Assembly (NCBI GenBank): GCA_000016765.1 | Contig: CP000699.1 | Span: forward strand, 4,157,501-4,221,500 | Length of the DNA: 64,000 bases | From: Rhizorhabdus wittichii RW1 | GTDB lineage: Bacteria; Pseudomonadota; Alphaproteobacteria; Sphingomonadales; Sphingomonadaceae | Reading direction: 5' to 3' | Part shown: positions 33,732 through 42,198 of the stretch, piece by piece | Numbering within the stretch: position 1 is the first letter of the stretch | How the letters are laid out: every line of letters begins with the position of its first letter | The notes under the pieces: generated by a model | The model's input: the letters and a program-made list of their open reading frames with translations, nothing else | Told to the model about the DNA's origin: nothing | Database searches by the model: none | Translations under genes and position numbers: made by a program

Positions 33732-35321
33732 TCAGGCCTCGTCGGTGAACCAGTGGGCGCGGGCGGCCATGATGATCTCGTTGCCCTGCTCCTCGCTCAG
33801 CCCATATTCGGCCAGGACGCCGCCCTTGTTCTCCTCGCGGTCGCCGCGCTCGGGGCGGTCGCTGTTCTGGCGGCGGCGCTGCTCGGGCCGCTTCTTCTGG
33901 ATCAGCTCGTCGGTCGCCAGGTCGGCCAGGTCGTCGAGCGTCTTGATCCCGGCCTTGCCGAGCGTGACCAGCATCGCCTCGGTCAGATAGGGCAGCTCGG
34001 CCAGCGCGTCCTCGACGCCCAGCGAGCGGCGCTCCTCGCGGGCGGCGGCTTCGCGGCGCTCCAGCGCTTCCTGCGCGCGGCTCTGCAGCTCGGCGCCAAG
34101 CTCCTCGTCGAAGCCCTCGATCGAGGCGAGCTCGTCGAGCTCGACATAGGCGACCTCCTCGAGCGCGCCGAAGCCCTCGGCGACGAGCAGCTGGGCCAGC
34201 GTCTCGTCGACGTCGAGCTCGTTCTGGAACATCTCGCTGTTCTGGAGGAATTCCTTCTGGCGCTTCTCGCTGGCGTCGGCCTCGGTCAGGATGTCGATCG
34301 CCTTGCCGGTGAGCTGGCTGGCGAGGCGGACGTTCTGGCCGCGGCGGCCGATGGCGAGGCTGAGCTGATCGTCGGGGACGACCACCTCGATGCGCTCCTC
34401 CTCCTCGTCGATGACGACGCGCGAGACCTGGGCGGGCTGCAGCGCGTTGACGACGAAGGTCGCGGTGTCGGGCGACCAGGGGATGATGTCGATCTTCTCG
34501 CCCTGCATCTCCTGGACGACCGCCTGGACGCGGCTGCCCTTCATGCCGACGCAGGCGCCGACCGGATCGATCGAGCCGTCATGGCTGATCACGCCGATCT
34601 TGGCGCGGCTGCCCGGGTCGCGGGCGGCGGCCTTGATCTCGATGATGCCGTCGTAGATCTCGGGCACTTCCTGCGCGAACAGCTTCTTCATGAACTCGGG
34701 ATGCGCGCGGCTCAGGAAGATCTGCGGCCCGCGATTCTCGCGGCGGACGCTCAGGATCAGGCTGCGGACGCGATCGCCGACGCGGACCACCTCGCGCGGG
34801 ATCTGCTGGTCGCGGCGGATGACGCCCTCGGCGCGGCCCAGGTCGACGACGACATGGCCGAACTCGACCCGCTTGACGACGCCGGTGATGATCTCGTTGG
34901 CGCGATCCTTGAACTCTTCATACTGGCGCTCGCGCTCGGCGTCGCGGACCTTCTGGAAGATCACCTGCTTGGCGGCCTGGGCGGCGATGCGGCCGAACTC
35001 GATCGGGGGCAGCGGATCGACGATGAAGTCGCCGATCGCGGCGTCCTTCTGCAGCTTCTGCGCGTCGGCGACCGAGACCTGCTTGAAATAGTCGTCGACC
35101 TGCTCGACCACCTCGACGACGCGCCACAGCCGCATGTCGCCGGTCTTGCCGTCGATCTTCGCGCGGATGTCGTTCTCGGCGCCGTAGCGGGCGCGGGCGG
35201 CGCGCTGGATCGCGTCCTCCATCGCCTCGATCACGATCTCGCGATCGATCAGCTTTTCGCGCGCGACGGCGTCGGCGATCGCGAGCAGCTCGGCGCGGTT
35301 GGCGGAAATGGCGGTGGCCAT
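33732..35321 (-). CDS. nusA: Transcription termination/antitermination factor NusA
   Basis: RNA polymerase-associated factor for pausing, termination and rRNA antitermination; 529 residues from ATG 35321. The N-terminal RNAP-binding domain begins ANRAELLAIADAVAREK; S1 follows (ITGVVKRVEFGHVVVDLGRAEGVI), then KH1/KH2 (DPVGACVGMKGSRVQAV; SLAIGRRGQNVRLASQLTG), and acidic repeats at the C-terminus (LPYLTEAMLVTLGKAGIKTLDDLADLATDEL), a helix-hairpin-helix unit typical of longer NusA proteins. rimP ends seven bases upstream. Confidence 0.97.
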   Translation of the reverse strand: MATAISANRAELLAIADAVAREKLIDREIVIEAMEDAIQRAARARYGAENDIRAKIDGKTGDMRLWRVVEVVEQVDDYFKQVSVADAQKLQKDAAIGDFIVDPLPPIEFGRIAAQAAKQVIFQKVRDAERERQYEEFKDRANEIITGVVKRVEFGHVVVDLGRAEGVIRRDQQIPREVVRVGDRVRSLILSVRRENRGPQIFLSRAHPEFMKKLFAQEVPEIYDGIIEIKAAARDPGSRAKIGVISHDGSIDPVGACVGMKGSRVQAVVQEMQGEKIDIIPWSPDTATFVVNALQPAQVSRVVIDEEEERIEVVVPDDQLSLAIGRRGQNVRLASQLTGKAIDILTEADASEKRQKEFLQNSEMFQNELDVDETLAQLLVAEGFGALEEVAYVELDELASIEGFDEELGAELQSRAQEALERREAAAREERRSLGVEDALAELPYLTEAMLVTLGKAGIKTLDDLADLATDELIQKKRPEQRRRQNSDRPERGDREENKGGVLAEYGLSEEQGNEIIMAARAHWFTDEA

Positions 35322-35328
35322 GGCGACT

Positions 35329-35889
35329 TTATCCTTCCAGTTGAATCTTGCCGGCGCCGCGATGCGGCGCATCTTCCACAATCTGATCGACGCCCTCGGT
35401 GGAGAGCGGCGCGGTGGCCTTGATGAGAGCGTCGGTCAGGATCAGCTTCGCGCTCGCGATCTGCGCCAGCGGCACCGTCACCTCACCCAGCTTGTTTACA
35501 CCCAGCGTCACCGAGTCGCCATCGCTGGCGACGATGCGTCCGTCGAACTGCTTGCGGCCGTCGAGCGGCGCGGCCAGCTTGACTCGGGCGTCGAAGCCCG
35601 ACCAGTCGGCCCAGTCCTTGACGCGGGTCAGCGGCCGGTCGATCCCCGGCGAGCTGACCTCCAGCCGATAGGCGTCCTCGATCGGGTCGAGCTCGTCGAA
35701 CTTGTCGGAGATGCGCCGCGACAGCGCCTCGCAATCGGCGATGTCGAGCTGGCGGGTGTCTGGCCTCTCGGCCATCACCTGCAGCGTCGGATCGCTCTTG
35801 CCCCCGAAGAAGGCGACGCGCACGAGGTCGAGGCCGAGGGCCTTGGCCTCCGGCTCGATCAGCTTCGTCAGCGCGGCGATGTCCGCCAT
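35329..35889 (-). CDS. rimP: Ribosome maturation factor RimP
   Basis: Needed for 30S subunit assembly; 186 residues from ATG 35889, with AGGAG five bases ahead. The N-terminal domain has LTKLIEPEAKALGLDLVRVAFF and DCEALSRRISDKFDELDPIEDAYRLEVSSPGIDRPL, the family signature; the C-terminal SH3-like part is GRIVASDGDSVTLGVN. As first gene of the leftward rimP-nusA-tautomerase-ylxR-infB-rbfA operon, its promoter should be within 35890-36144, where no clear consensus stands out. Confidence 0.95.
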   Translation of the reverse strand: MADIAALTKLIEPEAKALGLDLVRVAFFGGKSDPTLQVMAERPDTRQLDIADCEALSRRISDKFDELDPIEDAYRLEVSSPGIDRPLTRVKDWADWSGFDARVKLAAPLDGRKQFDGRIVASDGDSVTLGVNKLGEVTVPLAQIASAKLILTDALIKATAPLSTEGVDQIVEDAPHRGAGKIQLEG

Positions 35890-36144
35890 TCCAGCTCCTG
35901 TTCGAAACGCAGCACTTCTTGTGCCGGAAGCTTTCGCAACCAGCCTCGGCAAAGTTTCCAATGTCGAGAAGTAGGCGCGATATAGGCGAAGACTCCGGAC
36001 AGGGCAATATCCGATCGGCCGGCAGCGGCGGTCGGATGCCTCCTCCGTTGAATCCCCGATTTGACGCGGTCGAATTCGGCCATCGGTTAGGCTTTCGATA
36101 ACCAATGCCGATCTACGCCGCGCGGCATGGATGGTCGCAGGCCC

Positions 36145-36432
36145 ATGACCCTGGTCCAGATCGGCGCGGTCGTTGCCGCGATGGCCGGTCTCGCCTTCGC
36201 ACCGCCGGCGCGGGGGCGGATGCTGCTGGTTCCGCTGGCGCCGGGGGCGGCGGCGAAGCTGCCCGCTGCGGCGGTCGCGGGCGGGGCGAAGCTGCTGGGG
36301 ACGGGGCCCGTTCCCGGATCGCTGGTCGTCGTCGCCGATCGGGCGCGGCTCGGCGGCGTTTCGCTGGCCGACGGCATGGTCATCCTGTCGGCTCCGCCGC
36401 TGTTGTGCGGCGGCGGCGTGTTTGGGGAGTAG
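36145..36432 (+). CDS. Hypothetical exported/membrane-anchored small protein
   Basis: A 95-residue protein from ATG 36145 (36127 would add six residues). A hydrophobic N-terminus LVQIGAVVAAMAGLAFA could be a signal peptide or anchor; the rest is Ala/Gly/Leu-rich (RMLLVPLAPGAAAKLPAAAVAGGAKLLG) with one late Cys. I do not recognise a domain. Codon use looks coding, and the gene ends six bases before the chemoreceptor gene on the same strand, so co-expression is likely. Confidence 0.6.
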   Translation: MTLVQIGAVVAAMAGLAFAPPARGRMLLVPLAPGAAAKLPAAAVAGGAKLLGTGPVPGSLVVVADRARLGGVSLADGMVILSAPPLLCGGGVFGE

Positions 36433-36438
36433 CGTGGC

Positions 36439-37968
36439 ATGAGGATAGTCGAGCTGGACGAGCTGCGCAGGCGTGGCATCCGGTTGATCGCCTGGTGCGG
36501 TCTGGGTTTCACCGCGCTGCTGGGGCTGGCGATGCTCGCCGGGGTGATTCGTCCCAACCCGCCGGCGCTCCTCCTCTCGATGCTCGTCAATATCCTGCCG
36601 ATCTGGGTCGTGCTGCGCCGCCGCTTCGACGGCGACGCGCGGATGATCATCGGTGCGCTCGCCGCCGCCCAGCCGGCGATCCTCGTCTACGCGCTGCAGG
36701 GCCATCAGTGGCAGATGGACATGCACATGTATTTCTTCGTCGCGCTCGCGGCGCTGACGATCATGTGCGACTGGCGCCCCATCGTGCTTGCCTCCGGCCT
36801 GATCGCCGTCCACCACCTGCTGCTCGACTATATGGCGCCGCACTGGGTGTTCGCGGGCGGCGGCGACCTGATGCGCGTCGTCGTCCATGCCGTTGCCGTG
36901 CTGCTGCAATGCGCGATGCTGATCTACATCAGCAACCAGCTCCGCGGCCTGCTGCTCGACCAGGGACGCGCGCGCGTCGACAGTGATCGCTTCGCCCGCG
37001 ACGCCGAGGCCGCGATGATCGAGGCGCGCGCCGCCCAGCAGGCGGCCGAGGAGGCGCTGGCCACCGCCGCCGCCGAGCGCAGCCTGCGCCAGGACAGCGA
37101 GAAGGCGGCGAGCGCGGCGCGGACCCGCGACCTGCTGGCGCTGGCCGAACAGTTCGAGGGATCGGTCCAGCTCGTGGTCAGCTCGGTCGGCTCGGCGGCG
37201 TCGCAGCTCGAGACGACCGCCGCCTCGCTCAGCGACCTCGCCAATGACAGCGGCCGGCAGAGCGCCGCCGTGGCCGAGCGCGCCGCGCGCGCGTCGGACG
37301 CCGCGCGCGCCGTCGCGGGCAGCGTCGCCCAGCTCTCCACCTCGATCGCCGGCATCGCCGCGAGCGTCGACCAGCAGGCCGAACTGGGCGCCCGCGCGCG
37401 CAGCAATTCGGCGACCGGCGACCAGGCGGTGCGCGCCCTGTCGGGCCGCGCCACCGACATCGGCGAATTCACCGGCCGTATCCAGGCGATCGCCCAGCAC
37501 ACCAACCTGCTCGCGCTGAACGCCACGATCGAGGCGGCCCGGGCCGGCGTCGCGGGGCAGGGCTTCGCGGTCGTCGCGACCGAGGTGAAGACGCTCGCCG
37601 GGCAATGCGCCCGCGCCACGGCCGAGATCAGCGCGCTCATCGACGGCGTCCATGCCGGCGCCCGCATCGCCGAAGGCTCGCTGGGCGACGTTTCGCGCGT
37701 CGTCGAGGAACTCGCCGCCGCGGCGATGCAGATTCGCGAGATGCTGTCCGAACAGCGGCGCACCGCCGAGATGCTCGAAGCCAATGCGCAGAGCACGGCC
37801 GAGGGCGCCGACGAGATGGCGGACCGCATCGGCAAGGTCGCCGAGGTCGCCAACGAGGCCGGCAAGCTGTCGAGCCAGGTGCGCGGCGCGGCGGGCGACC
37901 TGCTCGGCCAGGCGGTGAGCCTGAAGCAGGCGACGCAGCGGTTCGTCCAGCAGCTACGGGTGGGGTGA
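36439..37968 (+). CDS. Methyl-accepting chemotaxis-type receptor
   Basis: Signal transducer of 509 residues. Residues 12-165 hold about six membrane helices instead of the usual two flanking a periplasmic domain, so it may sense within the membrane. A coiled coil (about 170-235) leads into the MCP signalling domain with the hairpin tip [40 protein letters not shown]. No CheA, CheW or flagellar gene is nearby, and the protein lacks the C-terminal CheR-binding pentapeptide. It may serve chemotaxis or another signalling output. Confidence 0.9.
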   Translation: MRIVELDELRRRGIRLIAWCGLGFTALLGLAMLAGVIRPNPPALLLSMLVNILPIWVVLRRRFDGDARMIIGALAAAQPAILVYALQGHQWQMDMHMYFFVALAALTIMCDWRPIVLASGLIAVHHLLLDYMAPHWVFAGGGDLMRVVVHAVAVLLQCAMLIYISNQLRGLLLDQGRARVDSDRFARDAEAAMIEARAAQQAAEEALATAAAERSLRQDSEKAASAARTRDLLALAEQFEGSVQLVVSSVGSAASQLETTAASLSDLANDSGRQSAAVAERAARASDAARAVAGSVAQLSTSIAGIAASVDQQAELGARARSNSATGDQAVRALSGRATDIGEFTGRIQAIAQHTNLLALNATIEAARAGVAGQGFAVVATEVKTLAGQCARATAEISALIDGVHAGARIAEGSLGDVSRVVEELAAAAMQIREMLSEQRRTAEMLEANAQSTAEGADEMADRIGKVAEVANEAGKLSSQVRGAAGDLLGQAVSLKQATQRFVQQLRVG

Positions 37969-38027
37969 TCGGTGGTGTGGGACGCGTCCCGCCCCGCCCC
38001 ACCACGAGGGCTGCGCAGCAACCATGC

Positions 38028-38114
38028 CGTCATCCCGGCGAAAGCCGGGATCTCGCTTCTTTTTTTCGAAGGTACGCAAAAGGCACTGAGATCCCGGCTT
38101 TCGCCGGGATGACG
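38028..38114. repeat. Dispersed intergenic palindrome, family C copy 2
   Basis: CGTCATCCCGGCGAAAGCCGGGAT and its inverted copy ATCCCGGCTTTCGCCGGGATGACG lie about 40 bp apart between the converging receptor and hemA genes. The whole unit is a near-perfect palindrome and could terminate transcription from both sides. Confidence 0.88.
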
Positions 38115-38149
38115 GTAAATGGATCAACCAGCCCGCTTGACGCTTCGCT

Positions 38150-39364
38150 TCAAGCCGCCAGCTTCATCTCCATGCGGTCCCAGATCTCCAGGAGCGCCTG
38201 GGTCAGCTCGCGCATCATCTCCTCGCTGTGCGCCGGGCCCGGCGTGAAGCGCAGCCGCTCGGTGCCGCGCGGCACGGTCGGATAATTGATCGGCTGCACA
38301 TAGACGCCATATTCGGCGAGGAGGATGTCCGAGACCTTCTTGGCCTTGACCGGATCGCCGACCATCAGCGGGACGATGTGCGTCGTCGTCTCCATCACCG
38401 GCAGCCCGGCGTCGGCGAACATCTTCTTGAGGGTCGCGGCGGCGGCCTGCTGGCCGTCGCGCTCCGCCGAGGACTGCTTGAGATGCTTGACGCTGGCGAG
38501 CGCGCCCGCGACCAGCACCGGCGACAGCGAGGTGGTGAAGATGAAGCCGGGCGCATAGGAGCGGATCACGTCGATGATCATCTGGTCGGCGGCGATATAG
38601 CCGCCCATCACGCCGAACGCCTTGCCCAGCGTGCCCTCGATCACCGTCAGCCGCTTCGCCGCCGCGTCGCGGTCGGAGATGCCGCCGCCGCGCGGGCCGT
38701 ACATGCCGACGGCATGGACCTCGTCGAGATAGGTCAGCGCGTTATACTTGTCGGCCAGGTCGCAGATCGCGTGGATCGGGGCGATGTCGCCGTCCATCGA
38801 ATAGACGCTCTCGAAGGCGATCAGCTTGGGCGCCTCGGGGTCCTCGGCGGCCAGCAGCTCCTCGAGATGCTCGAGGTCGTTGTGGCGGAAGACGCGCTTC
38901 TCGCAGCCAGAATTGCGGATGCCCGCGATCATCGAGGCGTGGTTGAGCTCGTCCGAGAAGATGATGCAGCCGGGCAGCACCTTGGCGAGCGTCGACAGCG
39001 TCGCTTCGTTGGAGACATAGCCCGAGGTGAAGAGCAGAGCGCCCTCCTTCTCGTGCAGGTCGGCCAGCTCATGTTCGAGGTCGACGTGATAATGGGTGTT
39101 GCCGCCGATGTTGCGGGTGCCGCCCGAACCGGCGCCGACGTCGTGGAGGGCTTCCTCCATCGCCGCGATCACCTTGGGGTGCTGGCCCATCGCCAGATAG
39201 TCGTTCGAGCACCAGACGGTGACCGGCTTCGGCCCGTTATGGCCGGCAAAACAGCGCGCGTTGGGGAACATGCCCTTGTTGCGGAGGATGTCGATGAAAA
39301 CCCGGTAACGGCCTTCGGCGTGCAGGCGGTCGATCGCCTGGGTGAATACGCGCTGGTAATCCAA
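38150..39364 (-). CDS. hemA: 5-aminolevulinate synthase
   Basis: First step of haem and tetrapyrrole synthesis by the C4 (Shemin) route: glycine plus succinyl-CoA, PLP-dependent. The start is TTG 39364 ([23 protein letters not shown]), aligning with the MDYN start of known alphaproteobacterial enzymes; 404 residues. [12 protein letters not shown] and the PLP-lysine motif [13 protein letters not shown] are present, with [15 protein letters not shown] as aspartate/His cofactor contacts. It lies 126 bp after murI on the same strand. Confidence 0.96.
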   Translation of the reverse strand: MDYQRVFTQAIDRLHAEGRYRVFIDILRNKGMFPNARCFAGHNGPKPVTVWCSNDYLAMGQHPKVIAAMEEALHDVGAGSGGTRNIGGNTHYHVDLEHELADLHEKEGALLFTSGYVSNEATLSTLAKVLPGCIIFSDELNHASMIAGIRNSGCEKRVFRHNDLEHLEELLAAEDPEAPKLIAFESVYSMDGDIAPIHAICDLADKYNALTYLDEVHAVGMYGPRGGGISDRDAAAKRLTVIEGTLGKAFGVMGGYIAADQMIIDVIRSYAPGFIFTTSLSPVLVAGALASVKHLKQSSAERDGQQAAAATLKKMFADAGLPVMETTTHIVPLMVGDPVKAKKVSDILLAEYGVYVQPINYPTVPRGTERLRFTPGPAHSEEMMRELTQALLEIWDRMEMKLAA

Positions 39365-39416
39365 GAGCCTTGCTCCACAGTGCCCCGCTTTGCCAAGGGG
39401 CTGAATCGGGTGCCTT

Positions 39417-39494
39417 TTACGGCCTGGCCTCGTCAAAAGCCAGTGCGAACGATTCCCAATAGTCGCGGCCGGAAAATCGTGCCCGGCCGGTCAC
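39417..39494 (-). CDS. Possible 25-residue ORF between murI and hemA
   Basis: A GTG at 39494 overlaps the murI stop (GTGA), as at several real junctions in this window, and opens 25 codons with a protein-like composition ([17 protein letters not shown]). No Shine-Dalgarno is obvious and the region could instead be hemA leader. I do not recognise it; it may be a coupled small protein or a chance frame. Confidence 0.3.
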   Translation of the reverse strand: MTGRARFSGRDYWESFALAFDEARP

Positions 39495-40285
39495 AGGATC
39501 GAGATGGTGGCGAGCCCGCGCGCGGCAAGCCCGGCCCGCAGCGCGTCGCCGACGTCGAGCGGGGCGGTGAACACCGCTTCGCCCTTCGGCGCGGCCGGCC
39601 AGTCCTGTCCCTCGGTCAGATGGGCGACGCGCCGGGCGATGCCGGGACCACCGTCGACGAAGCGCAGCGGGCGCGGCGCGGCGGCGGCGAGCTCGGCCTC
39701 GACCAGCGGGAAATGGGTGCAGGCGAGCACCACCATGTCGATCCGGTCGCCGCCCGGCTGGCCGAGCAGGCCGTCGAGCACGGCGCGATAGTCGGCCGGG
39801 TCGGTCGGCTCGCCGCGCAGCTTCGCCTCGGCCAGCTCGACCAGCCGCGCCGAGCCGTGGCGCAGCACCAGGCAATCGGCGGCGAAGCGGGCCGACAGGT
39901 CGTCGACATAGGGCTGGCGGACGGTGGCGTCGGTGCCGAGCACACCGATCGCGCGCGCCGCCGATCGTTCGGCGGCGGGCTTGATCGCGGGCACCGTGCC
40001 GACGATCGGCAGGTCGAGCGCGGCGCGCACCGCCGCCAGCGCGATCGTCGAGGCGGTGTTGCAGGCGATCACCACCAGCCGGGGACGGTAGCGCTCGACC
40101 AGCCGGCCGAGCAGCGCGGGGACGCGCGCGGCGATCTCCGCCTCGCTGCGGATGCCGTAGGGGAAGCCGCCATTGTCGGCGACATAGACATAGGAGGCCT
40201 GCGGCAGCAGCGCGCGGGTCGGGGCGAGCACGGAAAGCCCGCCCACGCCGGAATCGAACATCAGGATCGGGCGGTCGTCGGCCAT
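39491..40285 (-). CDS. murI: Glutamate racemase
   Basis: Makes D-glutamate for peptidoglycan. ATG 40285 gives 264 residues. FDSGVGGLSVL opens the protein; the two catalytic cysteines are in VVIACNTAST and VLACTHFPLV, and the ADNGGFPYG loop is present. It is divergent from plsY across a 158-bp gap. Downstream is hemA on the same strand, possibly in one transcript. Confidence 0.95.
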   Translation of the reverse strand: MADDRPILMFDSGVGGLSVLAPTRALLPQASYVYVADNGGFPYGIRSEAEIAARVPALLGRLVERYRPRLVVIACNTASTIALAAVRAALDLPIVGTVPAIKPAAERSAARAIGVLGTDATVRQPYVDDLSARFAADCLVLRHGSARLVELAEAKLRGEPTDPADYRAVLDGLLGQPGGDRIDMVVLACTHFPLVEAELAAAAPRPLRFVDGGPGIARRVAHLTEGQDWPAAPKGEAVFTAPLDVGDALRAGLAARGLATISIL

Positions 40286-40443
40286 CGCGCCCCTCACTTA
40301 GGATGCCGCACGGGCCCCCGCAACAGCGACGCGAATCGGGGGCGGATATCGTGCCGTGCCCGTAACTTTGTGCATTAGTGCGTGTTGCGCGGGGGACGGC
40401 TTCGACTATGGTGCGCGCGCCATCAGGGGAGACACCGTCCTTC

Positions 40444-41031
40444 ATGCCGTCCACGACCACCATCCTGCTGCTGATCGGGGCGTATCTGCTGGGTTCGATT
40501 CCGTTCGGGGTCGTGCTGACGCGGCTCGGCGGCGCCGGCGACCTGCGCCAGATCGGCTCGGGCAATATCGGCGCGACCAACGTCCTGCGCACCGGCCGCA
40601 AGGGGCTGGCGGCGGCGACGCTGCTGCTCGATGGTGGCAAGGGCGCGGCGGCGGTGCTGATCGCGCAGATGGTGCAGCCCGACATGGCGCTGTGGGCGGG
40701 CGCGGCGGCGTTCATCGGCCATCTCTATCCGGTCTGGCTGAAGTTCAACGGCGGCAAGGGGGTGGCGACGATGCTCGGCGTCTCGCTGGCCGCCTGGTGG
40801 CCGGCCGGCATCGCCTTCGCGATCGTCTGGCTGGCGATGCTGGCGTTGACGCGGCGCTCCTCGGTCGGCGGCCTCTCGGGCGCCGTGACCGCGCCGATCG
40901 CGGCGGCGGCGGGCGGGCAGTCCGACGCGGTGCTGGTGATGCTCGCCATGGCGCTGTTCGTCGTCTGGAAGCATCGCGGCAACATCACCCGCCTGCTCGA
41001 CGGCACCGAGCCGAGGGTCGGCGAGCGCTGA
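40444..41031 (+). CDS. plsY: Glycerol-3-phosphate acyltransferase PlsY
   Basis: Inner-membrane enzyme that acylates glycerol-3-phosphate with acyl-phosphate, starting phospholipid synthesis; 195 residues from ATG 40444. Family motifs are GSIPFGVVLTRL, GSGNIGATNVLRTGRKG, GHLYPVWLKFNGGKGVAT and a C-terminal WKHRGNITRLLDGTEPRVG. About five membrane helices are visible. Its stop codon is shared with the putative start region of dprA, implying translational coupling. Confidence 0.95.
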   Translation: MPSTTTILLLIGAYLLGSIPFGVVLTRLGGAGDLRQIGSGNIGATNVLRTGRKGLAAATLLLDGGKGAAAVLIAQMVQPDMALWAGAAAFIGHLYPVWLKFNGGKGVATMLGVSLAAWWPAGIAFAIVWLAMLALTRRSSVGGLSGAVTAPIAAAAGGQSDAVLVMLAMALFVVWKHRGNITRLLDGTEPRVGER

Positions 41032-42134
41032 TCGGGACGGCCGATCTGGACGGGAACGAACGCCTTGCCCGGCTGCGGCTGATCCGCACGCCCCGCATCG
41101 GCCCCGTCGCCTATTCGCAGCTCATCCGCCGCTTCGGCAGCGGCGTCGAGGCGCTGGCCGCCTTGCCCGCGCTCGCCCGGCGCGGCGGCGGTGCGTTGCC
41201 CGCCATCCCGCCGTCGGCCGCCGCCGAGGCGGAGGCCGATCGCGTCGCCCGGCTGGGCGCGCGCCATCTGTTTCGCGGCGAGGCCGGCTATCCGGCGCTG
41301 CTCGACCGGATCGACACCGCGCCGCCCGTGCTGATCGTCCGCGGCGACATCGCGCTGCTCGATCGCCGCATCGTCGCGATCGTCGGCGCGCGCAACGCCA
41401 GCGGCGCGGCGGTCCGCTTCGCGCGGACCCTGGCGCACGGCCTGGGGGAGGCGGGGTGGCTGGTCGTCTCGGGCCTGGCGCGGGGGATCGACACCGCGGC
41501 GCATGCCGGGTCGATCGCGACCGGCACGGCGGCGGTGATCGCCGGCGGCATCGATATCGTCTACCCGCCGGAGAATGCGGCGTTGCAGGAGGCGATCGCC
41601 GAGCGCGGCCTGCTGATCGCCGAGCAGCCGCCCGGCGTCGAGCCGCGCGCGCGGCACTTCCCCTATCGCAACCGGATCATCGCCGGGCTGGCGGCGGGCA
41701 CGGTGGTGGTCGAGGCGGCGCCCAAATCGGGATCGCTGATCACCGCGCGGCTCGCCGCCGAGTTCGGACGCGAGGTGATGGCGGTGCCCGGATCGCCGCT
41801 CGACCCGCGCGCGCAAGGCTGCAACCTGCTGATCCGGGAGGGCGCCACCCTGATCCAGTCGGCCGCCGACATCGCCGAGGCGCTGAGCCCGATCGCCGGC
41901 GTCGCCGCCCGGCCCGCCGACAACTTCGCGTCCGCGCCCGCGCCGGCCGAGGCGGACGAGCCGGCGCGCGCCGCGCTGACCGGCCTGCTGGGTCCCGTGC
42001 CGCTGGCGGTCGACGAACTGATCCGGCAGAGCGGCGTCTCCGCCGCGATGGTGCAGATGGTGCTGCTCGAACTCGAACTGGGCGGCCGGCTCGATCGCCA
42101 TGCCGGCGGGCGGGTCAGCCTGATCGCCTCTTGA
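41028..42134 (+). CDS. dprA: DNA-processing protein DprA (non-standard start)
   Basis: RecA-loader for incoming single-stranded DNA in transformation. The Rossmann core is clear: IVGARNASGAAVRFARTLAHGL, GLARGIDTAAHAGSI, AGGIDIVYPPEN, FPYRNRIIAGLA, and the C-terminal winged helix (LGPVPLAVDELIRQSGVSAAMVQMVLLELEL). The conserved N-terminal SAM-like part RLARLRLIRTPRIGPVAYSQLIRRFG begins just after the plsY stop, but no ATG, GTG or TTG lies in frame there. CTG 41028, overlapping the stop (CTGA), is the best candidate; CTG 41046 is another. The first TTG (41163) would cut off conserved residues. Confidence 0.88.
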   Translation: MIGTADLDGNERLARLRLIRTPRIGPVAYSQLIRRFGSGVEALAALPALARRGGGALPAIPPSAAAEAEADRVARLGARHLFRGEAGYPALLDRIDTAPPVLIVRGDIALLDRRIVAIVGARNASGAAVRFARTLAHGLGEAGWLVVSGLARGIDTAAHAGSIATGTAAVIAGGIDIVYPPENAALQEAIAERGLLIAEQPPGVEPRARHFPYRNRIIAGLAAGTVVVEAAPKSGSLITARLAAEFGREVMAVPGSPLDPRAQGCNLLIREGATLIQSAADIAEALSPIAGVAARPADNFASAPAPAEADEPARAALTGLLGPVPLAVDELIRQSGVSAAMVQMVLLELELGGRLDRHAGGRVSLIAS

Positions 42135-42198
42135 CGACTCTCCGGCACCCTATCCACCCTCGTACGTGTACGCATGCGTAAGAGGACAGCCTGAATCC

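Noticed and set aside
35890-36144. tRNA gene or riboswitch upstream of rimP
   Set aside because: I looked for a tRNA cloverleaf and a CCA end in this gap and in the other intergenic gaps and found none.
35890-37653. Long upstream extension of the rimP frame
   Set aside because: It is antisense to the chemoreceptor gene, has no protein-like content, and a well-placed AGGAG marks ATG 35889 as the start.
40990-41060. Programmed frameshift joining plsY and dprA
   Set aside because: No slippery heptamer or downstream structure is evident, and plsY has its normal C-terminus; a coupled CTG start is simpler.
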